The position numbers and the translations under genes were made by a program. Source: Parapristionchus giblindavisi (lineage: Eukaryota; Nematoda; Chromadorea; Rhabditida; Diplogasteridae). From it: a stretch of 64,000 nucleotides of DNA. Each line of letters opens with the position of its first letter. Within the stretch, counting starts at the first letter, position 1. Shown piece by piece: positions 1 to 12,650 of the stretch. The stretch covers positions 62,001 through 126,000 of the forward strand of contig CALSFV010000017.1 of NCBI GenBank assembly GCA_943737045.1, given 5' to 3'. Below the pieces are notes generated by a model, which was not told the DNA's origin, did not search any database, and was given only the letters and a program-made list of their open reading frames with translations.

Positions 1-129
1 TGTCTGCATTTTGGAAATGCTTAACGTAGCTATTCTGCTTCTGATTTTGCTAACTTAAAAAATATATATATATATATATTAAAATAAAAATATTAAAATA
101 AGCCTGCCTGAAGAGTGGTTTATTGCCAG

Positions 130-3100
130 GAAGTAGCCGCCTGTACTCAACAAGGAGTACGATTGACCAGTTTCACCCGACAAGAGAAGGCGAAGGGATA
201 CACTCGTCTAGCCAAGGTATAGATAGATTTTGTGATTAGACGTAGCAGCCGAAACAGCATAGGAAACCTATATATTTATATAATTTATTGATATTATTAA
301 TTTAATTGGTGGTTGATTGGGTTGGATCTACCCATTCACTCATTTCACATTTACGGGTGTATCTATATCAATAATCACTTCAGTTGGTCATCACACCCAC
401 TCGACAGATTTATGTGGGAGACGAGACGATTATGGCTAATCGTGTGCTGAAGAAGCACAACGAAAACGGCACCAAGATTATCAGGGCATCTTTCCGGTTT
501 GTTATTTTAAAAAATATTTTTTTATCTATTGCCATGCCTTGCATTATACATCAAGTTAGATGTGTTTGACAGAATTTGTTGCAGTTAATGATACAGTTGT
601 TTTTTTTTTATTAAAAAAACTTAATGCGTTCTTTTTCTCATATAATCATTGAAACACGTAATGTACTAGCTAAATGGTTAATTCCTATATCCCTATGCGT
701 TTAATGAACATAATATTTTTTTATTTGTATGTTTACTTATACCATTTTAGTGACGATAGTGGCGATCTCATGCGATGTGCGGCCACGGGCAAGCAAGTAC
801 TGGAGAAACGAATGCGGGAGGTCCTCCACAATGGAATCACTTTCGCCGGTATGCTTCACGAATGTCTTTTTTTCATCGATTTTACTTTGTAAATGCATTG
901 GGCCCAGGGGCTAAAAGGGGTTGGTTGCCTTCGAATTTAGCGGTAGTGCAAAATGTTCTATGTAAAAAAAGCCCGTAGTATCGATCAAAAATGATAGTTT
1001 TTAGCATGCGTTTTTAGGTACTCTTCTAATTTCGCGGAAAATTTGAAATTGTTGTTTATTCCCACGAACACACGTATATCTATATTATAACCTTGACTTT
1101 CTTATGGAAGTAAAAGTCGCTCCATTCATGTTTTTACCCCCTCCGTGAGATATTGTTCTGGGATCCTTCCAAGAGTACAGGGTCATTTTCATTCAACATT
1201 TGTGGTAGATTAGTAAAAGTGTTCTAATGAAGCTAAGGTAATGAATAGCTAGCTAGCTAACTAACTGCATAGCTAACTAACTAAAGAAGCTAAAGAATAA
1301 AAAAAATCACAATACAATAGTTTGCATCTCAGGCAATCTCTTCTTCTTTCTCGGCAACAGTAATTCTCAATTACGCGATCACGGTGCGTACTTCTACAAC
1401 ATTGGACCGGCTAATATGAATCCGGCGACGTTGGAGATCAGGAAGAGGAGGGTAAGCGTAGATGATCCTGTTCATACCATATTTATCTTACATTATACTT
1501 TACCTTACCTTAAAGATGAAAAAATAATAGTCTGGTAAGGTAGCGCTCCCAATCAGGGCTGGGATTTTTTGATTTTGATTTTTTGAATTTTTTGAATTTT
1601 TTGACCATTTCAAAAAATCCAAAATCAAAAAAGTTTTTTGAATTTTTCTCAAAAAATCAAAAAAAAAATTAAATGTAAAAAAGTGCCGTTAAAACGACAA
1701 AAAGTGAAACATTTGTGGAAAATTGTGACAATATTTGACAAAACTTAACTAAATTCCCATTTTTATCATTTTCCACGGTCTTGATGAAGCGGATTCTATG
1801 GGTTTTAGTGTGGATTAGTGGGCCCAATGCACTGACGTAGAATTTTTAAAAAGTGAAAAAAATATTGTATGATGTTTTTCATGTTTCAGAATTTGGCTAA
1901 TCGCGTAATTGAACATTTTAATCACTTTTCATGCAAAAATGATGTGTCTGAATTGCTTAGTATCCTTTTAAACGAAGTAAAGAACTTTTTCAAAAAATTT
2001 TTGAATTCAAAAATTTTTTGAGCCATTTTTTGAATCAAAAAATTTTTTGAAATTATTTTCAAAAAATCCCAGCCCTGCTCCCAATCTCTTCTAAACTGCG
2101 AAGTATTATCGGTGTTTTTTCAACAGCCATGGAAATTCAAAAAAAATTCACTTTTCATTGTCAATATCTTCCCCACATGGCATTCGCTAGATTTCTCGCT
2201 GTCTTTTTCGAATGACGGACGCCCTGTCACTTGTTAAAGGGAGCGTCACCTCACTCAATGGTCTCTTCATTGCGCACACTATTTCTCTGTTCTCTAGCAA
2301 CGAGAGAGCATTGCGCGTCGAAGAGACCATTGAGTGAGGTTACGCTCCCTTTAAGTTTTTCAATAACTATGATTTGTTTTAAAGATCATCGAAGTTCGTC
2401 AAGGCCTCGGCAAATTCCAACTACTGAAGTCGATTCCGAAGATTCTGGCGAGAATGGGCCAGTGCTTCACGCAGGCTGTGGTGAGTGCTTGGTAGAGTTT
2501 GCCCTGAGAACGAGCTCTGTTTCATCTAAACTGTCCTTCTTTGCAGCAATCTGATGCACCTCTAAGTGCTGAAGAAGTGGGCATGCTGCGTGATTTGATT
2601 GGAGGATGGAAGGCGAGCGCTAAAGAGGTCAGAAATTTGCGTGGTTAAACATGAATAAAATCGGCATATGATATTGTAAAATGTACTGCGGTATTATATT
2701 GGCCTCTGCCGTAACATATGTTGTAACAACTGAAACTCTGCAGAATTGGCAAACGTAACACTACTTACTAGATAAGATAAATATAGAATTAACGTTTCAT
2801 CAATATTCTTCTTTTATTTTCATTTTTAAAAAAATTTTGGGAACAAGTATAAGAAACGAAACATGGTTGTATTATATATTGTCGTGTAACAACGTGTCGT
2901 ATCTTTCACTCAACATCTTTTCTATTCATGTGACAACCAAATCTTTTACAGCCATACGTATTCTCCGATGGAGTCGGTGTCATCAGCCATTCGCATGCAC
3001 TGGAAATCGCTGAGAAGAACGGCCTCGATTTCGTCCCTTCAGCCTTTCAGGTACTGTAGCGCAACGAGAATGGTGACCATAGGTCGAATAGCTAGGTTAT

Positions 3101-6100
3101 CGGTTTTCAAAATCCGGTCATGTTTTTCGATTTTTGGCAAATTTAGCTCAAAATCCTGTCAGGCTTAGTATTTTATAACATACTTTTCGACCTATGATGG
3201 TGACTAGTTCTATATACGAATGACGATTGTTGTTTCAGATTCGTCATCAGGGTCAGAAAGGACTGATCTCGGTAGATCCGTCTGTTGATGAGAGAAATGA
3301 ATTACTTGATCGAATCCGTGAAGAGCTACCGGGTACTGTGGTCGAGCCGAATAAGAAGTTCCTCGCTCGACCATCAATGGACAAGTAAGTGGACTGTGGA
3401 GTACGGTAGTGTTCCCAATCGTGGGATTGTATATAGGTGATGGTCTGAGAAATCCACGTTTTGAAACACAATTGCTACTTTGGTACTCGAGAAATACTAA
3501 AATTTCTATGAAAACCGACGTTATATGATCCGTGTTTACTTAGAATCATAACCACTGGAATGATCCACTGGAATGGAATCTGGAATGGAATGTCTGTGGA
3601 TCATAACCACTGGAAAACCAACACCAGAGGACATATCTCCATGGAATTCGCTTTCTATTGCAATGCATGAAGTACAAACGTCCATGTTCAGATTCGAGGT
3701 GCACGATGACGTCATTGATCCAGATCCAAAGAAAGTACCAAAGACTTTTCTCGAATTGGTCAAGTACGCACAGCCGTCGCCGCTCTTTCTCAATCGTCCA
3801 TTACTCAATATCTTGTCACAGGTGAGATCGAGATTATGGTAATGGTGTAGATCGGTATACGGTAGTGTGGTACGGTACCTGGAAGATATGATACAACATA
3901 GGCAGTCCGAGTATTCATTGTATTATCCTGGAAGGTTTTGGGTTGTGTGTGGTTGGCGGAACAGTTTTGTATGTATTTTGGTTTTATGCAAATCTTATTT
4001 TGTTCATTTTAGTTTCTTTTCCCCTTATGCAGGTATCTGAACATCAATCTGCCGAATGCCATAGACGTGTCGTTGATCGTCTTGAAGATCTTCTTGATGA
4101 TCAATTGAGAAGGATTATCCAGTCGATGTATGTGGAGAAGGAAGCTCAGGAGACTATCAGGGTACGGTATCTTACTGTATTTTGAGGGTACGATATCTTA
4201 GTGTATTTTGAGTACTCTAGGGTGAAGGAGAGCCGTTGATTTGGTGTACTTTCTATATTGACCTTGCACAGACACACACACTCTCTCTCTATCTATCATA
4301 CTCGCTCCTTCCCTTCCATCTGGTCTCGTGGTGTAGTGGTTATCACGTCTGCTTTACACGCAGAAGGTCGCCGGTTCGATCCCGGCCGGGACCTTTTTGC
4401 TTTTGCTGATTTTACCTGATCATATTTACAGGAATTGCCCACTCCGATTCACATGGAACTGATCAGACGATACTCACATTCGATCAAGCTTACCACTGAA
4501 CCCTATTTCCGTGGTCTATTGCGTGCTCAAGCGCGTTTTGTTCTACGTGAGTGTATCCTTTAAAATTTAGTGACTCCTTTGCCCAATTTATATTTGATTA
4601 TGATTGCAAAACGATTGATATGTACATGCGTGACATTATTATGGATTTCAGTTATATGAGAATTTTATCTATTTTCAGAGAAACAACTTCAGAAGATGCA
4701 GATTCGTATTCCGACTGATCTCGGTCGATCAATGTTTGGAGTCGTTGATACTTCCGGCCTACTACAGTACGGACAGGTACCGTAGTCTTGATCCGCATAA
4801 TATTGATTGATTGTTATTGTTATTGATTGATTATTAATTAAGGTGTTCTGTTCGTGTACACGCAATACATCAAGAGAAGTTAGCCGAGCAGAGCTACGGA
4901 GAGCTAAGAGGAAGAAGAACAAGCTGTGCCAGCGTCAACCTGGAGCTACCATTATCACTGGTGAGTTGTGATTACGGTAGCCTGAACACCGGTACGGTAT
5001 GCGGTATCGATTGTCTGTTGTGGGAAGGTGCTATCGGACGTTCATCTAGTGATGGTTGTACGGTATATTGTGCGTGATAACGGAGAATGCTAAAGTGCGA
5101 TCGATAAATCGATGCATTTCAGGCAGAGTCCTTGTGACGAAGAATCCATGCACAGTGGCTGGAGACGTTCGTATGTTCGAAGCCGTCGATATTCCCGCCC
5201 TGAGACATTTGGTCGACGTTGTCGTCTTTCCTCAACATGGACCAAGACCTCATCCAGATGAAATGGCTGGTACGGTAGATCAGATTATTGATTGATTGAT
5301 TGTGGTAAATACTATTAATTGATTGGCCACGATATGTTATGATATTGATTGATTGGATTGCGAGCTCTGTGAACTAGTATCATGCAATTGTCGGATGTTT
5401 GATCTTTGATCTTTGATCTTTTCTGACTCATGATAATATTAAGGATCGGATTTGGATGGGGACGAGTACACGATCATCTGGGACACGGATCTCTTCTTCG
5501 ATCACAATGAGTCCGCCATGCACTATCCAGCGGGAGCTGCCTCCAATCATCCAGTGCCCATGCTGCCCAATGGAGAGGCTGATTGGCCCAAGATGGTACG
5601 GTAATGATGACTCAAGATTATACGGTAGTGGTCTAGCTAGATGGTACGGTAGTGATTTAACAAGGATAGTGTGATATGAACTTGGTAGCACTGTTGACTG
5701 ATGAATGTATTGAAGAAAATTTTGTGTTGTTTTGTGCCGTGATGTGTGGGTTTTGCCCATGTGTGAATATGATTATTCTGCTTTATTGATTGATTTATTA
5801 CAGGGAGAACTAATGGCCGAATTCTACATCAAGACGATGACAGTCGAGAATGTAAGTGTCATGTTAATTATTGATTTTGGAATCCATTTATTGGTTAAAA
5901 ATATTATTATTATATATTATCCATCATATGTTGCAGGTGGGAGTTCTTGCGAATGCTCACTTGGCAACATCGGATCAGATCGGTCTCTTCGCGCCGGTAA
6001 GGAATTTGCCATTATGGGAAATGGTTAACCATGGTTAACCATGTTGAGGAACCACAAATCGATATCTCGATACACCGTAATAAATCGATAATTGCAGACG

Positions 6101-9100
6101 TGCGATTCGATCGCGTTGAAGTACTCACAGGCACTGGATTTCCAGAAGAACGGAGTAATGCCGGCCATGTTGACGACCGGAGAAACGGAGGTGAGTAAAG
6201 AATATTAGTATGTGTATTTTTAATTGGTACCATGGCTGTTCGGAAAAAAATACATATTTTCGTATTTTATATTCGTACACATAAAATCGATGAATGCCAG
6301 AAAATTCGTAAAATCGGGAATCCCAGCCATGGTTGTTTTTATACGTTATACTTTTTTGGTAATTTGATATTATGATGATTGATTGGTCTTATTAGGGTTT
6401 ATGGTGGGAGTTTTAAAGAAAACCTGGAATAGCTGGCACACATTCTTGTGTTCATAAAGTTTCAAATTGTACCTTATTCAGGATCCAAAGCGTCCCGGAT
6501 TCATTATTCCACCCGAGAAGCCCATGCGTAAGCCGCTTTTCATGGAGAAACATCGTGATCCTGCCTATGTCTCATCCAGTGTGCTCGGACGCATTCATGA
6601 GTGAGTACTGTATGATACTATAGGATACTTTGGATACTGTAGGATACTGTGGATACGGTAGATACTGTAGTGTATGATGGATGGTGTAGTGTACTGTAGG
6701 ATACTGTGGATACGGTAGATACTGTAGTGTATGATGGATGGTGTAGTGACGGCCACCAATCGTTTGATAAGTGTGCATAGATGGACATTTTCAGAGAGGT
6801 CGTTCGATATCAGAAGGCGTTACGGTATGGAGAAGCTCAGATTGAAGAGGTTTGTCAAACTTTGTAGAATTATCAATGAATTTTACTCAATGATACTACA
6901 AAAACGTTACGTCAATAGCGTAGGCGGACGTTTTTTTGGCAAACACCCCCTCTGCCAACGCTTGTGACGTCACAGTTGTCAGCAAATGGTTTGTCGATAT
7001 TCATTCGTACGATTCGCAGATTACGATTGATCCTGCTATCAACGTGGAAGGATGGGAGAAGTACAAGTCGAAGATTCGAAACGAAATGGAAGAATATCAT
7101 CAGGGCATCAAGGTTGATTATTGATTGATATTGATTGATTTACTTTCCATATTTATCGATATTGATTGGATTCAGTGATTTAAATCTTTTGTTCTATGAT
7201 TGTTGGTAGAACAATTACTATTAAATGAATCGCTAGTTTTGTTTTGTATTCATTGATATCGATTGATTATATATTCGATCGATATTTTTATGGTATATTG
7301 ATTGATTTCAGATGGTAATGGAGCATTATGGCATTCAATCGGAATCAGAACTCATCAGTGGAGCAATTATCAACATCAAGAATAGGATCTCTGATAAGGA
7401 GAGCGACGATATGTGTATGTACAATACACATCAGGTACGGTATCGATCTGAGTCTTTGCTGTTAGTTGATCCTTGATCTTTGATATTTTCTCTATCTCTT
7501 GCCAAAACTGTGTAGTAATGGTTGAACTTTGGCTGGTTGATTCGTGATTACTTTATGATATTTAGAAATGGTAAACTCTTCGTTATTGTAGGTGATTGAA
7601 GAGAAGTTGATGATGGAACAAGCGGAAGCGCGTGAGAAATTCTTCACATCAGTAAGATCGATTATCGATTGATTTTAATGCCTGATTTATTGATTTTCTT
7701 CCGTTCAGTTCGGTCGATGGGAGGATATTCTCGATCAATGTGAATACCGTCGCCAAAAGACGAAAGACGTAAGTTCCTCCCCCAACAAACATTGATTTGT
7801 ATCGATGATGGGTACTGTAATGGGACTGATTATTGATCGATTGATCTATTTCTCTATTCAGGAGTGCGTGTTGGACTATTTTGCCCGACATCCAACGACA
7901 ACGATGCGTCAGAAGGCTGTGTGTGCCTACCGAATGGCATACGGTAAGCTAGCGTTTATTGATTTATTAATGATTTTTGTATATCCTTTAAGAGTATTGA
8001 TTGTTGTCAAGCGATTGATACTTGTGCGTGGGCATGGAAATTGATTATATTATTTCTGTTTATTGATTCATTTTTCAGAGAGTGCCAACCAGGCTCTTCG
8101 TGATGGCGATTCGTCGTCTGTACTCATCTCTTTCCCATGGCTATTCTATGACGTTCTCCTCGATGTACTGGAACGTCCGGACGACCGCATCGTCGGACGC
8201 GTCACGGACGCGGATGAGAAGGCGAGGGACTCGGATTCACCACTTGCCAATGTGAGCGAGTTATTATTGTTCAAACATTACTAAAATTCTTGAATTTACT
8301 TTGATGCATTGAGGTTTTACGCGGTTATTGAATTGGATTTTCTATTCTAATTTTGTATTTCAGTCCTTGACAAAGTTCGCAGCTAGCTACTGTAGTAGCT
8401 CTGATGAGATGAAGGAGTCGTTTGCGTCCTTCGTCGACAAGTACACCGATGGAGAGGGCATCGTTGCGAGATTGCTCAAGGAGTACAAGAGTATGTTTAG
8501 TCGTCTATTGTTCTTTTTTTTTTGTTTCATCGACGTAGTATATCTATGGTATATAAATTGTTGTTGTTTGAATCCACAATTTGCATCGATTTTTCCAATA
8601 CTAATCGATACTTGTTGTATGATTATTGATTGATTTTGTGTCTAATTTATTGATTGTAGACCTGTCGGAGATATGTTTCGTCGTTGTCCAATGGGCCAAG
8701 AGCTCTCAGATCTTCGATCCATCCACTGCTCCTGAAGGAATACGACCAATGAGAGAGGAACATTTGGTAAGCGTACTGTAGGGGTTACTGTAGAACACAC
8801 TGCGTATTATATGATACACCGCGGATTACTGTAGGTTACTGTAGGAAAGATATTGTAACAGTTACTGTGTTGGTTGCTGATAGGGTAAAATGACAACGAG
8901 TAGAGCGTATGATTAGTTGTGCCAAGTGAGGTACACACTACAAAGTACAACCATGAGAGAGGGGTTTATACCACAATACGGGTAATTTTGATTTGTAGTG
9001 AAAGTAATAGGGGAAACCATATAGTGAATATTGTATAATTGGAGACTGCATTCATTAGTAAAAGTAGTAAGTCCGAAGGTCTCTTCGTTTTCCATACTAT

Positions 9101-9850
9101 TTGTTAAATAATCGTTGTAGGTATTATTCCATGTTTAGAAACAAATCAATTGATTCATTTTAATGGACATATTGCAGGTAGCACTCTTCATCAGTTATGG
9201 TCTCGGAGAGATGAAGAACTCTCGTTGCAGACGACCCTTTCTCCGTATGGTACGCTAATTATTGATTGATCCTGATTATCGATTGGCTCAATGATTAAAC
9301 TTAATATCGATCGATTGCTTGATTCCATGCTAATTATCGATTGATTCATTGATTTTATATTGAATATTGATTGATTCATTGATTAATTCTATCCTGATTT
9401 CAGCCTTCTGGTGAACAACGTGAATTGTTCGATGGAGGGAAACTTCTTCTAACATTCTTCGACTTCACAACATCATCGCAATTCAAGTGAGTTATTGATT
9501 TATTGTATGATTGACTTGATTAGTGATCTATCGATTAATTGATGGGCTTATTGAGTAATACACACCCATCCAAATTTGAAATTATGGTATAGGATTATTG
9601 ATTGATTGATTGTTTCCAGACGCCTGAAACAAGTATCCTTCGGTCAAGTGAGTCCCGCGTTGCTCGTTCGAGGCGAATGGAAGACACTCATTACGGTATT
9701 ATCTTACTATCTTATATTACTATTATCTTATATTACGTATATTATATTATTATCTTATATTACGGCTGATTACGGTATTATCGATTGATTTTTTATCGAA
9801 TATATCTAGTGGTTTTCCGTTTATATCACAATTTCTTTTTAAAATTTAAT

Positions 9851-9903
<53 letters not shown>

Positions 9904-10660
9904 AAAATATATATATATATTTAAAAAAATATATATTGCAGGCAGCTGTACCCGCATATCTCTCACTGGTAGTCAATCATCAATTCGATAATTTGATGAA
10001 TGATCGTTCGACTCGAGAGACGGACGTCAACAGACTGCGTGAGATGGAGCCACGTGTGATGGAGTTACCTGGTGAGTGACGAGAAACTTACTGTAGGCGG
10101 GTCATGCGGTTGCTGGGTTACTGTAGTGTCCTGCTCGTGTGAGCGAGGTAGATATATTGATTGAAGTTTAAATACAAATGCGCCAGAATTGTTTTGAATG
10201 AATGCATAGATATCCTCCTATAATTGTGACGTCACTAGTGTATTAGGGGGATTTTGATAGACGCCTTCATCTACGATTATTGCGTTACGTTTGTGGATCA
10301 ACTCGCTGTTTCTTATTTCTTGGATATAACGTGGAAATGACTATGAAGGTCTGCAGCAACTGGTTATAATGTTCTCTTTCTGCAGCAGCAATCATTCGCA
10401 ACGAGCCAGTGCTGTATGTTCTGGCACATGCACTGCAGCAGCTCTCCGGATGCACGGAGGTACAACTACGACAGCATGGAAGCTCCAGTGAGTGTTGGTC
10501 TTTATATTTGATCTTTGATCTTTGATCTTTGATGGCGATAGTTCCTCTTAATGAGATTTCGAAATGGCCTAATTTTTGCTTTGTGATTCATGAGGCTGAT
10601 ATTTTGCAATACACAAGAGCAATTGGCACATCTCTTTGTTTATGTCAAACATAGATACTG

Positions 10661-10704
<44 letters not shown>

Positions 10705-10983
10705 TTCAGCCAAAGTCCTTGTGTCTGCCATCGGAAGTGAGGCCAGCTTCACCCGCCTTCTGACACACATCGTACCTCCGATGCCATCCCGGTACGCGAC
10801 CTCTAATGCATTTATTATTATGAGCAAATGATTTTTGTTGACAATGCGCTCTCTCTGATGCATATTTCCTTTTTTGCGTAAAAGCTCTGCAATCTTCTCC
10901 TCTCTAACATTTTGATGCGCAGACTGATTTGTAAACCTTCCATTTGCCCATCTAGTTGAATAATGCAATCGATAATTGCTTAC

Positions 10984-11044
<61 letters not shown>

Positions 11045-11262
11045 ATGAACCTCTTCGTTGCAGTGAAGCAATGTTCAAGCCGAAAGCGCGCGATATCTTC
11101 CCCGATCTCGTCTTCACTAGACTCGTCACTGCTGCTACGGAGAAGTTACCAGGATTCGCCACCGAGTTGGCCCAGGCACAGAGTGTCCAAGACACGACTC
11201 CATCCAATGGGCGCAATGCACGCCATACCCCTCGACGCGCTCAACCGCGGCGTCGAAATTAG
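130..11262 (+). CDS. ego-1/rrf-1-like: Cellular RNA-dependent RNA polymerase (EGO-1/RRF-1 family), gene 1, 5'-partial
   Basis: RNAi-type RdRP, which copies target RNA to make secondary siRNAs. The 35 visible exons encode 1,223 residues plus stop: 130-216, 384-496, 751-848, 1333-1451, 2385-2480, 2547-2627, 2952-3050, 3239-3384, 3692-3821, 4033-4161, 4432-4546, 4679-4776, 4843-4960, 5123-5269, 5444-5595, 5804-5851, 5937-5996, 6098-6190, 6482-6600, 6795-6849, 7020-7112, 7312-7434, 7592-7651, 7709-7768, 7862-7943, 8079-8251, 8364-8490, 8660-8766, 9178-9249, 9404-9486, 9620-9695, 9942-10071, 10386-10487, 10710-10791, 11064-11262. Phases are continuous and total length divides by three. Family motifs in order: ITPTR (exon 384), SNSQLRDHG (1333), FSDGVGVIS (2952), ARPSMDKF (across 3384/3692), [22 protein letters not shown] (4679), [12 protein letters not shown] (5123) and catalytic SDLDGDEY (5444). 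Three acceptors are AAG rather than CAG/TAG (2385, 4843, 5444). The C-terminus is arginine-rich (RRAQPRRRN). The N-terminal region lies before the window. Exact orthology to ego-1 or rrf-1 is not decided. Confidence 0.93.
1554..2077. mobile_element. hAT-type MITE in RdRP gene 1 intron
   Basis: Terminal inverted repeats CAGGGCTGGGATTTTTTGA / TCAAAAAATCCCAGCCCTG flank an AT-rich interior of runs of TTTTTTGAA. The element is bracketed by an exact 8-bp direct repeat CTCCCAAT (1546-1553 and 2078-2085). An 8-bp target duplication and CAGGG ends are hallmarks of the hAT superfamily. There is no coding capacity, so it is non-autonomous. It sits in the intron 1452-2384. Confidence 0.85.
2238..2350. 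mobile_element. 113-bp palindromic MITE with TTAA target duplication
   Basis: Inverted ends AGGGAGCGTCACCTCACTC / GAGTGAGGTTACGCTCCCT flank a short centre and are bounded by TTAA on both sides (2234-2237, 2351-2354). TTAA duplication is typical of piggyBac-like elements. A diverged second copy is at about 45603-45720, sharing the central block ATTGCGCACACTATTTCTC. Its right edge lies about 30 bp before the acceptor of exon 2385. Confidence 0.75.
4322..4394 (+). tRNA. tRNA-Val (anticodon UAC)
   Basis: The sequence folds as a full cloverleaf. The acceptor stem GGTCTCG/CGGGACC pairs throughout with one G-U. The anticodon stem TCTGC/GCAGA encloses loop TTTACAC, giving anticodon TAC. The T-arm GCCGG-TTCGATC-CCGGC is perfect. 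A run of five T at 4394-4398 acts as pol III terminator. The discriminator position falls on T rather than the usual A, because the T-run starts directly after the acceptor stem. It lies in the sense orientation inside the RdRP gene 1 intron 4162-4431. Confidence 0.93.
5444..5595 (+). other. Catalytic exon of RdRP gene 1 (DLDGD motif)
   Basis: The exon opens with G-S-D-L-D-G-D-E-Y, the metal-binding triad of cellular RdRPs. It is followed by a gene-specific insertion rich in Pro, Ala and Asn that is not shared with gene 2. The matching exon of gene 2 is 30012-30139. Confidence 0.9.
9857..9901. repeat. (AT)n microsatellite
   Basis: About 45 bp of alternating AT, with a second shorter AT stretch just after it, inside the RdRP gene 1 intron 9696-9941. 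This is simple sequence with no other visible content. Confidence 0.9.
10660..10705. repeat. (ATTG)n microsatellite before a splice acceptor
   Basis: About eleven ATTG units lead directly into the acceptor of exon 10710. Shorter ATTGATTG runs occur near the ends of many introns of both RdRP genes. Confidence 0.9.
10983..11043. repeat. (AAT)n microsatellite
   Basis: About twenty AAT units in the last intron of RdRP gene 1, about 20 bp before the acceptor of the terminal exon (11064). Confidence 0.93.
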
Positions 11263-12650
11263 TACTCTACGTACTTCCTATCCCTACATTATCTGTGCAT
11301 TGTGTGTTTGTTGTTGTGTGTTTTCTGTCCATTTACCGAGCTACCGTATCCTCTATATAATGTTAGTTGTGTTTTGCTGTATCACGTTGCTTATGACATC
11401 ATCCTTGCATCACTGTATCTATCAGAGCTACGGTATCCCCTTACTACTGTATTCATTGTGTCTGTAATATCTACCGTATTCCTTCGCTACCGTATCCGTT
11501 GTATCCACTAGTTGTACTGTCAATGGTGTTTCTACATTGCACTTGTACTGTTGCCCTTGTTACCTGTTCATGTACTTTGCTTGACGTTGTACTGAATAAT
11601 TGACCATTGGGCATCTTTCTTAATACTTAATTCGATCATTGTTTCCCCAATCCTCTGTGTATTTTTGTACACCGAACGCGCGTCAGCGCCAAAGGGCCAT
11701 CGTTCATTCCATAGCCCTTACACCACAAACATCCTCCACTGTACACTCTCGTACAGTCACCTCTCGCGGTCCTTTGGCGCTGGCGCACGCCGCTTGGCGC
11801 CAGAAGCTCACTTGTTCCCCCAATTAGGAACGCTTCCCGGCCAGCCAACGCCTGACTGCAGTCTCACTCTGCCATCCAAATCCACATATTCCATCTTTGC
11901 GACCTCTTTGATACCTGATATATTCGTATCCCAAGAATTGATTACTGTATTGTATTCTTTCCACACCGACCAAATACCGCCAGATTACGGTAGATTTCAT
12001 CGATTGATTGATTGTATTAGCCTGACTATTGCTGGCTTTATCGACTGATTACGATAATGTGTACGTGTCCTATTGTTATTGATTGGCAATATCTATTAAT
12101 ATTGATATTGGCCTCACCCTGTCCACTGTCTCTATTCTATTCCTTATCAGTAAGGCTGATATGGGACCACTTTGTACGTAAAACCCGTGTATATCCTTTG
12201 TACTACAATAGCCTCATAAGCATCATTATCGTTTTAATTTGTTCGTAGTTCGTGGAGTGATTTGTCCTTTGACTTTTGTCATTCTTTTTCACCTTTCCCT
12301 GTTTGAATCCAACCCCCTAGTTACGCAATATCTTATGTTATTCGAAGTATCTCAACCAAGCTTGCTAATTTTTTTCTCTCAGAAATTCATTGATTCCTCG
12401 TTTTCTTATCGATTCTCACTTTAATTGTATTTGTTCGTGTATATTACTCATTCATTTAAAAAAATAAAATATACAAAAAAATGAAAAAGGAGACAATAAA
12501 ATTGGATTAGAAGACGTATTCACTTGTTTTTTTCGTACCTGGTCAATGTCCTCTATGAAATATCGATTAATATTTAGCAAAAGCCAATCAATAATCAACA
12601 TCCTTGATCGGCAGAGTTAGTGTCAGCTCAGCGTCGAGAGTACAGTAATA
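11263..12650. other. Intergenic region between the two RdRP genes
   Basis: This holds the 3' UTR of gene 1 and the promoter or leader of gene 2. A GC-richer hairpin (arms around 11686-11699 and 11774-11791, sharing AGCGCCAAAGG / CCTTTGGCGCT) lies in the middle. Poly(A)-type AATAAA motifs are at 12463-12468 and 12495-12500. An acceptor-like CAG about 20 bp before the gene 2 ATG could be a trans-splice site. I see no gene here. Confidence 0.6.

Noticed and set aside
3573..3691. Open frame upstream of RdRP exon 3692 as part of the exon
   Set aside because: The previous donor leaves phase 2; only the acceptor at 3691 gives the family motif RPSMDKF in frame.
6228..6336. Short inverted repeat CCATGGCTG / CAGCCATGG as a MITE
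   Set aside because: Arms are only about 9 bp, and no clear target duplication was found.
11636..11848. Opposing frames between the two RdRP genes
   Set aside because: They arise from a GC-rich hairpin in the intergenic region; no start context or splice support.
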